Positions 1-9,870 of a DNA stretch of 64,000 bases are shown piece after piece (position 1 is the stretch's first letter; each line of letters starts with the position of its first letter). Under the pieces are notes generated by a model, which was not told where the DNA came from, did no database searches, and saw nothing but the letters and a program-made list of their open reading frames with translations. A program made the position numbers and the translations under genes. Source of the DNA: Gammaproteobacteria bacterium (lineage in GTDB: Bacteria > Pseudomonadota > Gammaproteobacteria > SZUA-140); assembly GCA_016218365.1 (NCBI GenBank), contig JACREF010000009.1, positions 155,727 through 219,726 on the forward strand, read 5' to 3'.

Positions 1-2
1 TC

Positions 3-1355
3 ACTACCCCGCGCAACAATCTGGCCGCGTTCGATCTCACAACACATGCCCTGTTGCCCTGGAATCCCGATATCAACGGAAGGATCAACACGCTGGCGTT
101 AAATGGTGATGGTTCACGGCTGTTTGCTGGCGGCAGCTATACGCAGGTGGGTGGGCAATCGCGGAACAATCTGGCGATGATTTCAACTGCAGATGCGGTG
201 TTGCAGGCCTGGGATCCTTCCGCATCGATGACTGGCGGTGAGGTGAAGCAGCTGCTGTTTCACAAAATGAACTATTTTGCGGCGCCCATTTTCAATGCGG
301 ATGAATACCTTGATCACCTGCTGGTGATGGGTTCGTTTTTCGGTGTAGGCGCGCCGGTGCCGAATAGTCTGGATTATTACCAGGGTTACATGCTGGAACC
401 GCCGAAGACCGTGGCCAGCCCGTTGACGGGTGCCTTTCAGTCGGCAGCGTGGAATAACGGGCAGATTGCGCTGAGTTGTACCAGCTATACAGGTGGCATC
501 TGCGCGAAGATTTCCTATTCGCTGGATGAGGGCGTTTCGTTTCAGGACTATGCAGGACCTATTTCGGCGTGCGGGGTTTCGCCATGTACTCAACACCTTC
601 GTTACCGCGGCATAGACGTGGAGGGCAACAGCGAGGCCTTGCATGATGAGGTCTTTGTCCGCGATGATGAGCCACCAGTGACAGTCGCTGACCCCCATGG
701 CCTTGCCATGGGGGTCAAGAACTATCAGCCCATCGCATTGAACTGTACCGACAGCGGCGACGCCGGTTGTGACAAGATTTATTACACCGTGGATGGTTCA
801 GAGCCAACCCTGCCGCCAGGGGCGACCCAGAAGCTCTATGACCAGGCAATAGATCTTGGCGGTGACCAGGTCTATACGTTGAAGTTCATGGCGGTCGACA
901 AGGCGGGCAACGCCGAGATCCCTCATTCAGAGATCTATACTATCGATCGCGTACCGCCGGAGGTCATTGTTGCGCCCGGTGCCGGGGTCTACAGCGCGCC
1001 GATCACGGTGGAACTGCGCTGCGCCGATTGCCAGCAGGTTAACGGGTTGCCGCGCATTTATTATACAGTCGATGGCACGGCACCATTTGACCCGCTCACG
1101 ATGGACTCACTTACCCCCCAGCCTTCTGATACGGCGATCCCCTATACCACGCCGATCTTGATCAGCAATGCCACGCTGCTGCGGCTGATGTCGTTTGACG
1201 ATGTTGGCAATGTGACCGAGGGGATGGGGGGGATCTATACCTTTATCGACACCCAGCCGGAGCGGCGTGTCGGCTTCGGTGCGGCGAGTGAGGGGATGCT
1301 GGCGCTGCTGGCCGCGGCGGTTGTGATGCTGCGCCGTCGTCGCCTTCCGGCATAA
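3..1355 (+). CDS. Secreted beta-propeller/chitobiase-C-like repeat protein, 3' part (5' end outside window)
   Basis: The frame is open from the first bases of the window, so the N-terminus is missing; about 450 residues remain. The first 70 or so residues carry two units of the type RNNLAAFD...WNPD and [10 protein letters not shown]..., typical of delta-60/DUF5122 beta-propeller repeats. Three chitobiase/hexosaminidase C-terminal-like Ig modules follow ([22 protein letters not shown] and an earlier degenerate SYSLDEG version), with paired cysteines. The tail is a short Gly/Ser-containing stretch, a hydrophobic helix ([13 protein letters not shown]) and RRRR, the three-part layout of GlyGly-CTERM/PEP-CTERM-like sorting signals. 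I infer an exported, possibly surface-processed protein. The ligand is unknown. Confidence 0.75.
   Translation, partial: TTPRNNLAAFDLTTHALLPWNPDINGRINTLALNGDGSRLFAGGSYTQVGGQSRNNLAMISTADAVLQAWDPSASMTGGEVKQLLFHKMNYFAAPIFNADEYLDHLLVMGSFFGVGAPVPNSLDYYQGYMLEPPKTVASPLTGAFQSAAWNNGQIALSCTSYTGGICAKISYSLDEGVSFQDYAGPISACGVSPCTQHLRYRGIDVEGNSEALHDEVFVRDDEPPVTVADPHGLAMGVKNYQPIALNCTDSGDAGCDKIYYTVDGSEPTLPPGATQKLYDQAIDLGGDQVYTLKFMAVDKAGNAEIPHSEIYTIDRVPPEVIVAPGAGVYSAPITVELRCADCQQVNGLPRIYYTVDGTAPFDPLTMDSLTPQPSDTAIPYTTPILISNATLLRLMSFDDVGNVTEGMGGIYTFIDTQPERRVGFGAASEGMLALLAAAVVMLRRRRLPA
690..716. repeat. Perfect 12-bp inverted repeat inside the coding region
   Basis: GACCCCCATGGC at 690-701 and its exact reverse complement at 705-716 are separated by 3 bases (CTT). 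It lies in the linker before the second Ig-like module of the secreted protein and encodes the residues [10 protein letters not shown]. There is no T-tract, so it is not a simple terminator. Confidence 0.85.
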
Positions 1356-1385
1356 ATCCGATCAGCGGGCTGTCTCAGCAAGCTG

Positions 1386-2957
1386 TCAGTGCCGGAAATG
1401 CCGCATGCTGGTGAATACCATTGCGATACCGTGTTCATCGGCGGCAGCGATGACCTCAGCATCACGCATCGAGCCACCGGGCTGGATCACGGCGGTGATG
1501 CCCGCTTCGGCGGCGCTGTCCAGTCCGTCGCGGAACGGGAAGAAGGCGTCGGAGGCCATGACAGAGCCGGCGACCTGCAGGCCGGCATCGGCGGCCTTGA
1601 TCGCGGCGATCCGTGCGCTGTAGACCCGGCTCATCTGTCCGGCACCGATGCCGATGGTCATGCCATGCTTGCCGTAGACGATGGCGTTGGACTTGACGTA
1701 TTTGGCCACCTTCCAGGTAAACAACAAGTCGTCCAGCTCCTGATCGCTGGGCCGGCGTTGGGTAACAAGCCTGAGCGCACTCCTTTCAACCATGCCATGA
1801 TCCTGATCCTGCACCAGCAGTCCACCGGTGACGCGGCGGTAATCGAGGCTGGCCGGATAGCTGCCGTGCCAGGGTTCGCAGACCAGCATCCTGACATTGG
1901 CCTTTTGCGCCAGCAATGGCAGCGCGTCATCATTGATGCCGGGGGCGATGATGACCTCGACAAACTGCTGTGTGAGGATTGCCTGGCAGGTTATGGCGTC
2001 GAGCGGACGGTTGAAGGCGATGATGCCACCAAAGGCCGAGGTCGGATCGGTGGTGTAGGCGCGGTTGTAGGCCTGCAGCAGATCACTGCCCAGTGCGACA
2101 CCGCACGGATTGGCGTGCTTGACGATGACGCAGGCCGGCTGATCGGCAAATACCTTGACGCACTCCAGTGCGGTGTCGGCATCGGCGATGTTGTTGAAGG
2201 ATAATTCCTTGCCCTGGATCTGGCGGGAGCGGGCTACACTGGGTTGATGGTCGCGTGGATCGGTGTAGAACGCGGCCCGCTGATGCGGATTCTCGCCATA
2301 GCGCAGGTCCTGGGCCTTGACGAAATGAAGGTTGCAGGTGCGCGGGAAGGCGTCGGGCGTGTCATGGCCGCTGGTCAATCGTCCGAGATAATTGGCGATG
2401 GCGCCGTCGTATTGTGCGGTATGTTCGAAGGCCTTGACCGCCAGCGAGAAACGCAAGGCAGCGCTGACGGCGCCGTGATGGTTCGTCATGTCAGCGATGA
2501 CGGCCTGGTAATCCTGATGATCAACGACGATGGTGACATGGGCATGGTTCTTCGCCGCAGCGCGGACCATCGTCGGCCCGCCGATATCGATGTTCTCTAT
2601 GGCGGTCGGCAGGTCACAGCCCGGCCGGGTCACCGTCTGCTCGAACGGATATAGGTTGACGACCACCAGATCGATGGTGGCTATGCCGTTTTTTGTCATC
2701 ACCATATCATCGATGCCGCGCCGGCCGAGGATGCCGCCATGAATCTTCGGGTGCAGCGTCTTGACGCGGCCATCCATCATCTCCGGAAAGCCGGTGTAGT
2801 CGGCAACCTCGATGACCGGCAGGCCATGGTCTGCCAGCAGTTTCGCCGTGCCGCCGGTAGACAATAATTCGACGCCCAGCTCATGCAGACGGCGGGCAAA
2901 GGCAACCGCCCCGGTCTTGTCAGAGAGACTGATCAGGGCGCGTTTGATCGGGGACAT
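1386..2957 (-). CDS. purH: Bifunctional AICAR formyltransferase/IMP cyclohydrolase
   Basis: Catalyses the last two steps of purine synthesis in the cytoplasm: formyl transfer to AICAR, then closure to IMP. The 523 residues are full length for the family. The N-terminal cyclohydrolase domain (MGS-like, about 1-150) shows [19 protein letters not shown] and [14 protein letters not shown]. The C-terminal transformylase domain (about 190-523) shows [31 protein letters not shown] and SDAFFPFRD. The ATG start is 55 bp downstream of fis on the same strand, so it probably ends the dusB-fis-purH transcription unit. No anomalies seen. Confidence 0.97.
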   Translation of the reverse strand: MSPIKRALISLSDKTGAVAFARRLHELGVELLSTGGTAKLLADHGLPVIEVADYTGFPEMMDGRVKTLHPKIHGGILGRRGIDDMVMTKNGIATIDLVVVNLYPFEQTVTRPGCDLPTAIENIDIGGPTMVRAAAKNHAHVTIVVDHQDYQAVIADMTNHHGAVSAALRFSLAVKAFEHTAQYDGAIANYLGRLTSGHDTPDAFPRTCNLHFVKAQDLRYGENPHQRAAFYTDPRDHQPSVARSRQIQGKELSFNNIADADTALECVKVFADQPACVIVKHANPCGVALGSDLLQAYNRAYTTDPTSAFGGIIAFNRPLDAITCQAILTQQFVEVIIAPGINDDALPLLAQKANVRMLVCEPWHGSYPASLDYRRVTGGLLVQDQDHGMVERSALRLVTQRRPSDQELDDLLFTWKVAKYVKSNAIVYGKHGMTIGIGAGQMSRVYSARIAAIKAADAGLQVAGSVMASDAFFPFRDGLDSAAEAGITAVIQPGGSMRDAEVIAAADEHGIAMVFTSMRHFRH

Positions 2958-3011
2958 GCGGTATCCTGTGACGGGCAGATCCTGATCGGCCGGAAACTCT
3001 CTGGCCGGTGA

Positions 3012-3302
3012 TCAGGTGTTGAGGTCGTACTTTTCGAGTTTTTTGCGCAGCGTGGCCCGGTTCAGGCCCAGCATCCTGGCCGCCTTGCTCTGGTTGCCGC
3101 GGGTGTAGGTCATGACATGACGCAGCAGCGGCGCCTCGACCTCCTGCAGCACCATCTCATAGAGCTCAGTGGGCTGCTGGCCTTGCAGGTCCATGAAAAA
3201 CAGCTGCAGCGCGGTGTCCACGCAGGTGGCAACCGGCTTGCTGCGACGTTCACTGATGATCTCTTCAGTCTGGATCAGCGCAGTATTATTCTGTGTATTC
3301 AT
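3012..3302 (-). CDS. fis: DNA-binding protein Fis
   Basis: Nucleoid-associated DNA-bending protein that regulates growth-phase genes and site-specific recombination. The 96 residues match the size of enterobacterial Fis (98). The C-terminal helix-turn-helix is clear: [26 protein letters not shown]. The first ATG overlaps the dusB stop by 4 bp (ATGA), the classical gammaproteobacterial dusB-fis coupling. Confidence 0.96.
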   Translation of the reverse strand: MNTQNNTALIQTEEIISERRSKPVATCVDTALQLFFMDLQGQQPTELYEMVLQEVEAPLLRHVMTYTRGNQSKAARMLGLNRATLRKKLEKYDLNT

Positions 3303-4285
3303 GCGGCGAGTTCCGTCTGTTCGATGAGTTGATCAAAGTAGGCCCTGATTTGAACGAGCTGTTGCTCGGCATTTTCTACATTGTTGATGGTGTCGCGGAA
3401 TACCGCGCCCCCTCGTTGGCCCTTGCTGTACCATGAGATGTGTTTGCGCGCCATCCGTACGCCTGTGTATTCGCCGTAGAAATCGTACAAATGTCCGACA
3501 TGCTCCAGCATGATATCGCGTATTATCGCTATCTGAGGCTCGGGTAGCAACTGTCCGGTCTGCAGATAATGACTGATATTATTGAAGATCCACGGCCGCC
3601 CTTGCGCCGCCCGCCCGATCATCACGGCATCCGCGCCGGTATACTCAAGCACGTAGCGGGCCTTGCGCGCTGAATCGATATCACCGTTGGCGATCACCGG
3701 TATCGCAACACTCGCCTTGATATCCCGGATAGTATCGTATTCTGCTGTCCCATGGTAGGCGCAGGCGCGGGTCCGGCCGTGGACCGCCAAGGCCTGAATG
3801 CCGGCCTGCTCGGCGATGCGGGCGATCGTGACCCCGTTGCGGTTCTGGGCGTCCCAGCCGGTACGTATTTTTAACGTTACCGGGATATCCACGGCCCGAA
3901 CGACGCCCTCGAGTATCCTTCCCACCAGCACCTGGTCCTTCAGCAATGCCGAACCGGCCATGACATTGCAGACCTTTTTGGCCGGGCAACCCATGTTGAT
4001 GTCGATGATCTGGGCGCCGTGGTCGGCATTGTGGCGTGCCGCATCGGCCATCAGGGCCGGGTCGGCGCCGGCGATCTGCACCGAACGGGGCTCGATTTCA
4101 CCGTCATGATTGGCTCGGCGCAAGGTTTTCTGGCTGCCGCGCAACAGTGAGTTGCAGGTGACCATCTCGGAGACGGCCATGCCGGCCCCCAAGCGCTTGC
4201 ATAACTGGCGGAACGGGCGGTCGGTGACGCCGGCCATCGGCGCCAGGATCAGGTTGTTGCTGAGCGTGTAGGGTCCTATTTTCAT
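3299..4285 (-). CDS. dusB: tRNA-dihydrouridine synthase B
   Basis: FMN-dependent enzyme that reduces specific uridines in the tRNA D-loop. The 328 residues are full length. [12 protein letters not shown] near the N-terminus, [21 protein letters not shown] around the catalytic cysteine, [15 protein letters not shown] and PVIANGDI are diagnostic of the Dus TIM barrel. The coding end overlaps the fis start by 4 bp. The 137-bp gap upstream, to the DUF3426 gene, is AT-rich and probably holds the dusB-fis promoter. I could not place boxes with confidence. Confidence 0.96.
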   Translation of the reverse strand: MKIGPYTLSNNLILAPMAGVTDRPFRQLCKRLGAGMAVSEMVTCNSLLRGSQKTLRRANHDGEIEPRSVQIAGADPALMADAARHNADHGAQIIDINMGCPAKKVCNVMAGSALLKDQVLVGRILEGVVRAVDIPVTLKIRTGWDAQNRNGVTIARIAEQAGIQALAVHGRTRACAYHGTAEYDTIRDIKASVAIPVIANGDIDSARKARYVLEYTGADAVMIGRAAQGRPWIFNNISHYLQTGQLLPEPQIAIIRDIMLEHVGHLYDFYGEYTGVRMARKHISWYSKGQRGGAVFRDTINNVENAEQQLVQIRAYFDQLIEQTELAA

Positions 4286-4422
4286 TGAAATTCAGTGTTT
4301 AATATAAATCGGTAAAGAAAAAAAGGGGCCGCCTGTCAGGGGCGCATGTAAAACCATTCTTATGATACCCCTTAATCATGTGCTTATAAAGTCAGCAGTG
4401 GTGACCGCAGGGTCTGTCGAGG

Positions 4423-5067
4423 TCAAAAGAGCGAAAATTCATAATTGATGGCCGCAGCGCCCGGGTCAGCCAATTCCAGCCGGGCGAGGACAGCCTGACC
4501 CGCCGGGATGCCGGTGGCCGGGTCAAGCCGCTGTTGCAGGTATTCAGCGGGTCGAAAGCGGCGCTGGGCAACGATCCGACCCTCGAGATCAGAAAAGCTC
4601 AGCATCAGGTCAGGGTAGCGTTGGGGGTAACCACCAAGGTTGTGCAGCGTGACGGTGATCAGCAGGCTATGGGCATACTGCGGGTGACTGGCGATCGCCC
4701 GTTCTTCGATCTTGATCATGTCCAGTTTGTGTAACAGCGGCAGTGTGCAGCCGCCGAGACGACACAACAACTGCAGTCCGGGCCGCCACAGGTCGTGTTG
4801 GGCCAGTCGATCACGGTTGAAATAGCCATATTGTGCAACGAGGCCTGTTATCAACAGAGCGGCGCAGAGCGCCAGCCAGACCGCTGGTCGGTGCGATGAC
4901 AACACAGGCGCATGTTCCACGGCTGTGGCTTCCGTGTTGCTTGCAGCAGGTTGATCTATCGGGTTGTTCAAGGGGGTGCTGCAGCGTGGGCAGGCGCCAC
5001 CATTGCCGTCATCGGCGATCTCGACCAGGGTCTGGCAATGCGGGCAATGGATGATACGGGTGAACAT
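4423..5067 (-). CDS. DUF3426 zinc-ribbon membrane protein
   Basis: A 214-residue protein. Residues 1-35 hold a zinc ribbon (CPHCQTLVEI ... CPRCSTPL, MJ0042 type). A Pro/Thr-rich linker and one transmembrane helix at about 64-86 (VWLALCAALLITGLVAQYGYF) follow. The C-terminal domain (about 100-214) has the DUF3426 pattern of periplasmic beta-rich domains (ALLITVTLHNLG, PDLMLSFSDLEGRIVAQRRF, RLELADPGAAAINYEFSLF). The gene lies 12 bp after prmA on the same strand, the usual neighbourhood of this family in gammaproteobacteria. Its function is not established. Confidence 0.85.
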   Translation of the reverse strand: MFTRIIHCPHCQTLVEIADDGNGGACPRCSTPLNNPIDQPAASNTEATAVEHAPVLSSHRPAVWLALCAALLITGLVAQYGYFNRDRLAQHDLWRPGLQLLCRLGGCTLPLLHKLDMIKIEERAIASHPQYAHSLLITVTLHNLGGYPQRYPDLMLSFSDLEGRIVAQRRFRPAEYLQQRLDPATGIPAGQAVLARLELADPGAAAINYEFSLF

Positions 5068-5079
5068 GCGGCAGTTACT

Positions 5080-5973
5080 TTACTCTTTGCGTCGCGCCGC
5101 AAGGCACAGCCAGTCCTCACGCTGCTGCTGCCAGATAAAATCAAACCAGCGGCGGTAACTGCCCTGCAGGGCCGGACCCTGTGGGCTCAGCAGGCCGGAC
5201 AGCACCAAGCTGCCACCAGGTTTGACGAGTTGCGCCAATTGTGGCGCTAGGTCTGCCAGCGGGCCAGCCAGGATGTTGGCCAACACAGTGTCGGCGGCGA
5301 TGGCGGGCAGGTCGGCGGGCAGATAGCCATGGATCAGATGATCGACATGATTGCGGCGGGCATTATCTGCGGTTGCCAGCAGTGCCTGGTGATCGATGTC
5401 CACGGCTGCGACCTGGCGGGCACCGAGGCGGGCGGCAGCGATGGCCAGGATGCCGGAGCCGCAACCATAATCGATGACATGGTGGTCGGTGACAGCATGA
5501 CTGTCCAGCCACTCCAGGCACAAGGCGGTGGTGGGGTGGGTGCCGGTGCCAAACGCCAGGCCTGGATCCAGCATGATATTGACGGCAGTGGGGTCAGGCG
5601 GCTGATAGGCCGTTGGGCAGATCCACAACCGCTGACCAAAGCGCATCGGCCGGAAATGGGCTAGCCACACCCGTTCCCAGTCCTGGTTGGCCAGGCGTTT
5701 GACATGACAGGCCGGCATGTCTTGGCCCTGCAGGGCGTGTTGGATGTGTTGCAGTACGCCACTGACATCGGTGTCGGCGTCGAACAGGCCGATGACACAG
5801 GTATCCGACCACAACGGCTCGCTGCCGAGCGGTGGTTCGTAGATCGCTTCATCGCCGCGATCCTGCAACGTCACGGCCAGTGCGCCGGTCTCGCTGAGCA
5901 GGTCGGCGATCAGGCCGGCATTGTCCGGGCGGGCATCGAACAGGATCTGCAGCCATTGCGGAGAGGTGGTCAT
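5080..5973 (-). CDS. prmA: Ribosomal protein L11 methyltransferase
   Basis: SAM-dependent enzyme that trimethylates ribosomal protein L11. The 297 residues are full length. The N-terminal substrate-recognition domain (about 1-100, with GALAVTLQDRGDEAIYEPPLG) is followed by the Rossmann methyltransferase domain: LDPGLAFGTGTHPTT, VIDYGCGSGILAIAAARLGA (SAM site), AVDIDHQAL and VLANILAGPL. It heads the minus-strand block that runs through the DUF3426 gene toward dusB. Confidence 0.96.
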   Translation of the reverse strand: MTTSPQWLQILFDARPDNAGLIADLLSETGALAVTLQDRGDEAIYEPPLGSEPLWSDTCVIGLFDADTDVSGVLQHIQHALQGQDMPACHVKRLANQDWERVWLAHFRPMRFGQRLWICPTAYQPPDPTAVNIMLDPGLAFGTGTHPTTALCLEWLDSHAVTDHHVIDYGCGSGILAIAAARLGARQVAAVDIDHQALLATADNARRNHVDHLIHGYLPADLPAIAADTVLANILAGPLADLAPQLAQLVKPGGSLVLSGLLSPQGPALQGSYRRWFDFIWQQQREDWLCLAARRKE

Positions 5974-6158
5974 CAGCGGATACCGGACTGGACATGGCTC
6001 AATCTAGCAGAAAGGGCTGCCCTGCACCATGTTGGGAGCGGGTTCACATTTTAGTGTTGCAACATGGTGGATGGGTTGATTATCGGCCTTGCACTGCAAC
6101 CATATTGGGATTAATTTCGTCCTTCATCGGAAATCTAAATTTAGTGGAGGCTGTGATC

Positions 6159-6893
6159 ATGTTCAAGTCGATGCGTGCAGTGACAATGATGGCGGCGCTG
6201 CTGGCGACCCAGGCTTGGTCACCGGCCCAGGCTGCGGTGAGTGATATCCTGTTGCAGTTTCAGAATACCGAGCAGGCGGCGTTTAATTCCTTTATCGATG
6301 ATCTGGGCATGATCGTGGCCTATAACCCGGTTGCGCCGGCCGAACCCTATGGCATCACCGGCTTTGACATTGGCATTGCCTTGTCGAGTGTCGAGGTCGA
6401 TGCCACGGTGTGGCAGGGCGCAATGGCTGGCGTCCCGTCATCGATCCCGGTGCCGAAGCTGATGGTGCGTAAGGGCCTGCCGCTGGGCATCGATGTGGGC
6501 ATTGAATATACGCAGGTGCCCGGCAGTAATATCACGATCACGGGTGGCGAGCTGCGTTACGCGCTGCTTGACGGCTCGACGACGCTGCCGGCAGTCAGCC
6601 TCAGCGGCCAGATGAGCAATCTGAGCGGTGTTGATGACGTCGACGTGTCGACCTATGGGCTGGATCTGGCCGTCAGCAAGGGGATTGCGATGTTGACGCC
6701 GTATGCCGGGATCGGCCAGGTCTGGGTCGATGGCAAGGATAATCGCGCAGGAGGTCTGGCAGACCACAGTGCATCGCTGACCCGCTATTATGCCGGCGCC
6801 AAGTTCAGTTTCCTGCCGTTTATGAATATGGTGGCCCAGGCGGACATGGGCGCCGTGCAGGGGTATTCGGTACGTCTCAACGTCGGCTTCTGA
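6159..6893 (+). CDS. Small exported outer-membrane beta-barrel-like protein
   Basis: A 244-residue protein with a Sec signal peptide (MFKSMRAVTMMAALLATQA...AQA, cleavage near residue 25). The rest alternates short amphipathic strands (LPLGIDVGIEYTQVPG, GELRYALLDG, YAGAKFSFLPFMNMVAQADMG) and ends in NVGF, a terminal aromatic typical of outer-membrane barrels. I chose the ATG at 6159 because GGAGG lies 8 bases upstream and the signal peptide begins there; the frame is open further upstream but without a ribosome site. It stands alone between divergent and convergent neighbours. I do not recognise a named family. Confidence 0.7.
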   Translation: MFKSMRAVTMMAALLATQAWSPAQAAVSDILLQFQNTEQAAFNSFIDDLGMIVAYNPVAPAEPYGITGFDIGIALSSVEVDATVWQGAMAGVPSSIPVPKLMVRKGLPLGIDVGIEYTQVPGSNITITGGELRYALLDGSTTLPAVSLSGQMSNLSGVDDVDVSTYGLDLAVSKGIAMLTPYAGIGQVWVDGKDNRAGGLADHSASLTRYYAGAKFSFLPFMNMVAQADMGAVQGYSVRLNVGF

Positions 6894-6915
6894 GCCGGCT
6901 GGCGATGTCTGCAGA

Positions 6916-6940
6916 CCCCGCATCGTTGCGCGGGGTTTTT
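6916..6940 (+). terminator. Rho-independent terminator after the barrel protein gene
   Basis: CCCCGC (6916-6921) pairs with GCGGGG (6930-6935) across an 8-base loop and is followed directly by TTTTT, with more T-rich sequence after it. It lies 23 bp past the stop codon at 6893. Confidence 0.8.
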
Positions 6941-7003
6941 AATTTTTTGATCGGGACGTACTCCTGAGCGAGATGCGGCGTGGCGCACCCGAGGCGGAGT
7001 TCG

Positions 7004-9313
7004 TTATTGCGAATCGCCGTCCTTTTCAAACGGCGCCTTGTAACCGCATCCTTCCTGAGGGCAGACCAGCTCGCTGCCGCTGCGTTTGGTGACCTTGACG
7101 GTCAGGATCGGCCAGTTACATTGCGGACATTGCTGCGCGACCGGTTCGTTCCAGGTCGCGTATTCACAATCGGGGTAGGTGGAGCAGGAATAGAAGACCT
7201 TGCCACGGCGCGATTTGCGCTGCAGCATCGTGCCCTTGTTGCAGGTCGGGCAGGTGATCTTGGTGTCCTGGGGTTTTGCCAGCGGCTCGATGTGGCGGCA
7301 CTCCGGGTAGTTGCTGCAGCCAATGAACTTGCCATAGCGGCCATGACGGATGAGCAGCTGCCCCTGACACTCTGGACAGGTGCGGTCGGCAATGGCCTCT
7401 TCCTGTTCCTTGGAGTCGCCCTCCTCATTCAGACTGCGGGTGTAATCACATTCCGGGAAACCGGTGCAGCCGATGAAGCGGCCGCGGCGCCCGAGCCGGA
7501 TCGATAAGGGTTTGCCGCATTTGGGGCAGGCCTCATCAAGCGCCTCCTGGGTCACATCCTTGCGTTGGACCGAGTGCTCCTTGTCATCAACCAGCTGTTT
7601 GAAGGGTTGCCAGAATGCCTTTAACAACGGCACCCAGTCCTGCTCGCCGCGCGATACGGCATCCAGCTCATCCTCGAGATGGGCGGTGAAGTCGTAATCG
7701 ACATACTGGGTGAAGTGTTCGGTCAGGAACTTGTTGACGATGCGCCCGACATCGGTCGGGCGGAAGCGTTTCTTGTCCAGTTCGACGTATTCCCGCGCCT
7801 GCAGTGTCGCGATGATCGAGGCATAGGTCGACGGGCGGCCGATGCCGTGTTCCTCAAGGGCACGGATCAGGCTGGCCTCGCTGTAACGCGGCGGCGGCTC
7901 GGTGAAATGCTGCTCGGGGACGATGTGCTGCAATGCAATGGCTTCACCCTCCTCCATCAGCGGCAGGATGCGTTCACGTTCTTCATCCTCCTCTGCCACA
8001 TGGGCGGCATCATCGACGTCTTCCTGGTAGACGGTCATGAAGCCGGGATGGACGATGGTCGAGCCGGTGGCGCGGAACGTATTGCCATCACCTGCTGTCA
8101 GGTCAATGCTGACGGTGTCGATGGTGGCATGAATCATCTGGCAGGCGATGGCGCGCTTCCAGATCAGGTTGTAGAGCTTGTACTGATCCGCGGCCAGGTG
8201 TTGCTTGATATCGTCCGGGTGGATCTCCGCCGAGGTCGGGCGGATGGCCTCATGGGCCTCCTGGGCATTTTTTGCCCGGGTTTTGTAATGGCGCGGCTCA
8301 TCCGGCAGATTATCCTTGCCGTAACGTTCGCTGATATGCCGGCGCAGGTCATCCAGTGCCTCCTGGGCCAGGTTGACCGAATCGGTACGCATGTAGGTGA
8401 TCAGGCCCACCGCGCCATCACCGATGTCGATCCCTTCATACAACTGTTGTGCGGCGCGCATGGTGCGTTGGGCCGAGAACCCCAGCTTGCGGGCGGCCTC
8501 CTGCTGTAATGTCGAGGTGATGAACGGTGGCGCAGGATTGCGCTTGCGTTGTTTCTTTTCGATCTTTTGTACCGTCAGTTTTCCCTGCGCAGCCTGGCGC
8601 AGCGCGGCCTCTGCCGCCTTGGCCTCGGTCGCGGTCGTCACGCTGAACTGAGACAGCTTCTCGCCTTTCAGGTGGGTCAGCCGGGCCGCAAACTCGCTGC
8701 CATCCTTGAGCAGCTTGGCTGAGATGGTCCAGTATTCGCGCGGCTTGAAGGCCTCGATCTCCAGTTCGCGCTCCACAATCATCCGCAGCGCCGGGCTTTG
8801 TACCCGGCCGGCAGACAGGCCGCGGCGGATCTTTTTCCACAGCAGCGGCGACAGGTTGAAGCCGACCAGATAATCAAGGGCGCGCCGCGCCTGTTGCGCA
8901 TTGACCAGGTCCATCGACAGCTCCCGGGGGTGCTCAATGGCCTCCTTGATCGCGCGCTTGGTGATTTCGTTGAAGACCACACGATGCGTGGTCTTGCCAT
9001 CCAGCAGCCCGCGTTCCTTCAGGATCTCGAACAGGTGCCAGGAGATGGCCTCGCCCTCGCGGTCCAAGTCGGTGGCCAGATACAGCTCATCGGCCTTATG
9101 CATCGCCTTGGCCAAGGCTTCAATATGCTTGCTGTTCTTGTCGATGATCTGGTAGTTCATCGCAAACTCATGCTCGGTATCGACGGCGCCTTCCTTCGGG
9201 ATCAGGTCGCGCACATGTCCGTACGAGGCCAAGACCTGGAAACCACGGCCCAGGTATTTCTTGATGGTCTTGGCCTTGGCCGGCGATTCAACGATGACGA
9301 GATGGGTGGTCAT
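7004..9313 (-). CDS. topA: DNA topoisomerase I
   Basis: Type IA topoisomerase that relaxes negative supercoils. 769 residues. The TOPRIM domain at the N-terminus begins LVIVESPAKAKTI and contains TDLDREGEAISWH. SAGRVQSPALRMIVERE and the active-site region GLITYMRTDS (Tyr nucleophile) follow. The C-terminus carries four zinc-ribbon modules: CPKCGKPL...CTGFPEC, CPECQGQL...CSNYPEC, CPTCNKG...CSTYPDC and CPQCNWP...CPQEGCG. It is followed divergently by the small barrel protein and preceded by smg-dprA on the same strand. Confidence 0.97.
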   Translation of the reverse strand: MTTHLVIVESPAKAKTIKKYLGRGFQVLASYGHVRDLIPKEGAVDTEHEFAMNYQIIDKNSKHIEALAKAMHKADELYLATDLDREGEAISWHLFEILKERGLLDGKTTHRVVFNEITKRAIKEAIEHPRELSMDLVNAQQARRALDYLVGFNLSPLLWKKIRRGLSAGRVQSPALRMIVERELEIEAFKPREYWTISAKLLKDGSEFAARLTHLKGEKLSQFSVTTATEAKAAEAALRQAAQGKLTVQKIEKKQRKRNPAPPFITSTLQQEAARKLGFSAQRTMRAAQQLYEGIDIGDGAVGLITYMRTDSVNLAQEALDDLRRHISERYGKDNLPDEPRHYKTRAKNAQEAHEAIRPTSAEIHPDDIKQHLAADQYKLYNLIWKRAIACQMIHATIDTVSIDLTAGDGNTFRATGSTIVHPGFMTVYQEDVDDAAHVAEEDEERERILPLMEEGEAIALQHIVPEQHFTEPPPRYSEASLIRALEEHGIGRPSTYASIIATLQAREYVELDKKRFRPTDVGRIVNKFLTEHFTQYVDYDFTAHLEDELDAVSRGEQDWVPLLKAFWQPFKQLVDDKEHSVQRKDVTQEALDEACPKCGKPLSIRLGRRGRFIGCTGFPECDYTRSLNEEGDSKEQEEAIADRTCPECQGQLLIRHGRYGKFIGCSNYPECRHIEPLAKPQDTKITCPTCNKGTMLQRKSRRGKVFYSCSTYPDCEYATWNEPVAQQCPQCNWPILTVKVTKRSGSELVCPQEGCGYKAPFEKDGDSQ

Positions 9314-9375
9314 GCAAGTGTGGTCACACGGCGCTGGTAGGTTGTGCAGGCATCGGGGGAGGCTGTCGGGTTGGT

Positions 9376-9861
9376 CTAGTGCAGCAGGCCGACGCGCTGG
9401 TCGAAGACCACATCTTCCAGCCAGGTGTAGGCGGTTTCATGGCCAGGCTGATTGAACAGGATCATCAGCAACACCCATTTGAACCGGTCAAGGTCAAGCT
9501 CACCGCACTCCAGTGCCATGGCGCTGGCGATGATCATCTCGCGGGTGGCGCTGTTGATGATGCCGTTTTGTTCGAGGAACAGCAGAAAACCCCGGCACTC
9601 TATATTAAGCACGGCCAGCTCGGCGCTCGAGAAGATGCGCGCCGACGGCTGGCGCCTACCCTGGGCCCAGTCCGTCAGGACCGGACGGCTGCTCAGCTCA
9701 TCCAGCCAGCCCAGCGCGCGCTCTATGTCATGTTCGCGGAAGCCGGCTTCGGACAGGTGCGCCTTCAATGTTGATTCATCGGGGTCCGCGGAGGCGTGAT
9801 CATCGCCTTCCATGTAGTGTTCGACCAGATAGATCAGGACATCGAGCATGGTTTCTTTCAT
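9376..9861 (-). CDS. smg: Smg / DUF494 family protein
   Basis: A 161-residue protein beginning MKETMLDVLIYLVEHYM, the signature start of DUF494/Smg. Acidic residues follow (GDDHASADPDES), then an alpha-helical body. The position between dprA and topA is the conserved context for this family in gamma- and betaproteobacteria. Its role is poorly defined. The gene starts 9 bp after the dprA stop, so the two are probably cotranscribed. Confidence 0.92.
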   Translation of the reverse strand: MKETMLDVLIYLVEHYMEGDDHASADPDESTLKAHLSEAGFREHDIERALGWLDELSSRPVLTDWAQGRRQPSARIFSSAELAVLNIECRGFLLFLEQNGIINSATREMIIASAMALECGELDLDRFKWVLLMILFNQPGHETAYTWLEDVVFDQRVGLLH

Positions 9862-9870
9862 CAGGCCTCT

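Noticed and set aside
1389..2204. Long plus-strand reading frame opposite purH
   Set aside because: It mirrors the codon pattern of purH, which is full length with all motifs; the reverse product has no recognisable domain.
4320..4350. A-rich run and GC-rich stretch between dusB and DUF3426 as a terminator on the minus strand
   Set aside because: A T-run exists on the minus strand, but I could not find a stable stem in front of it.
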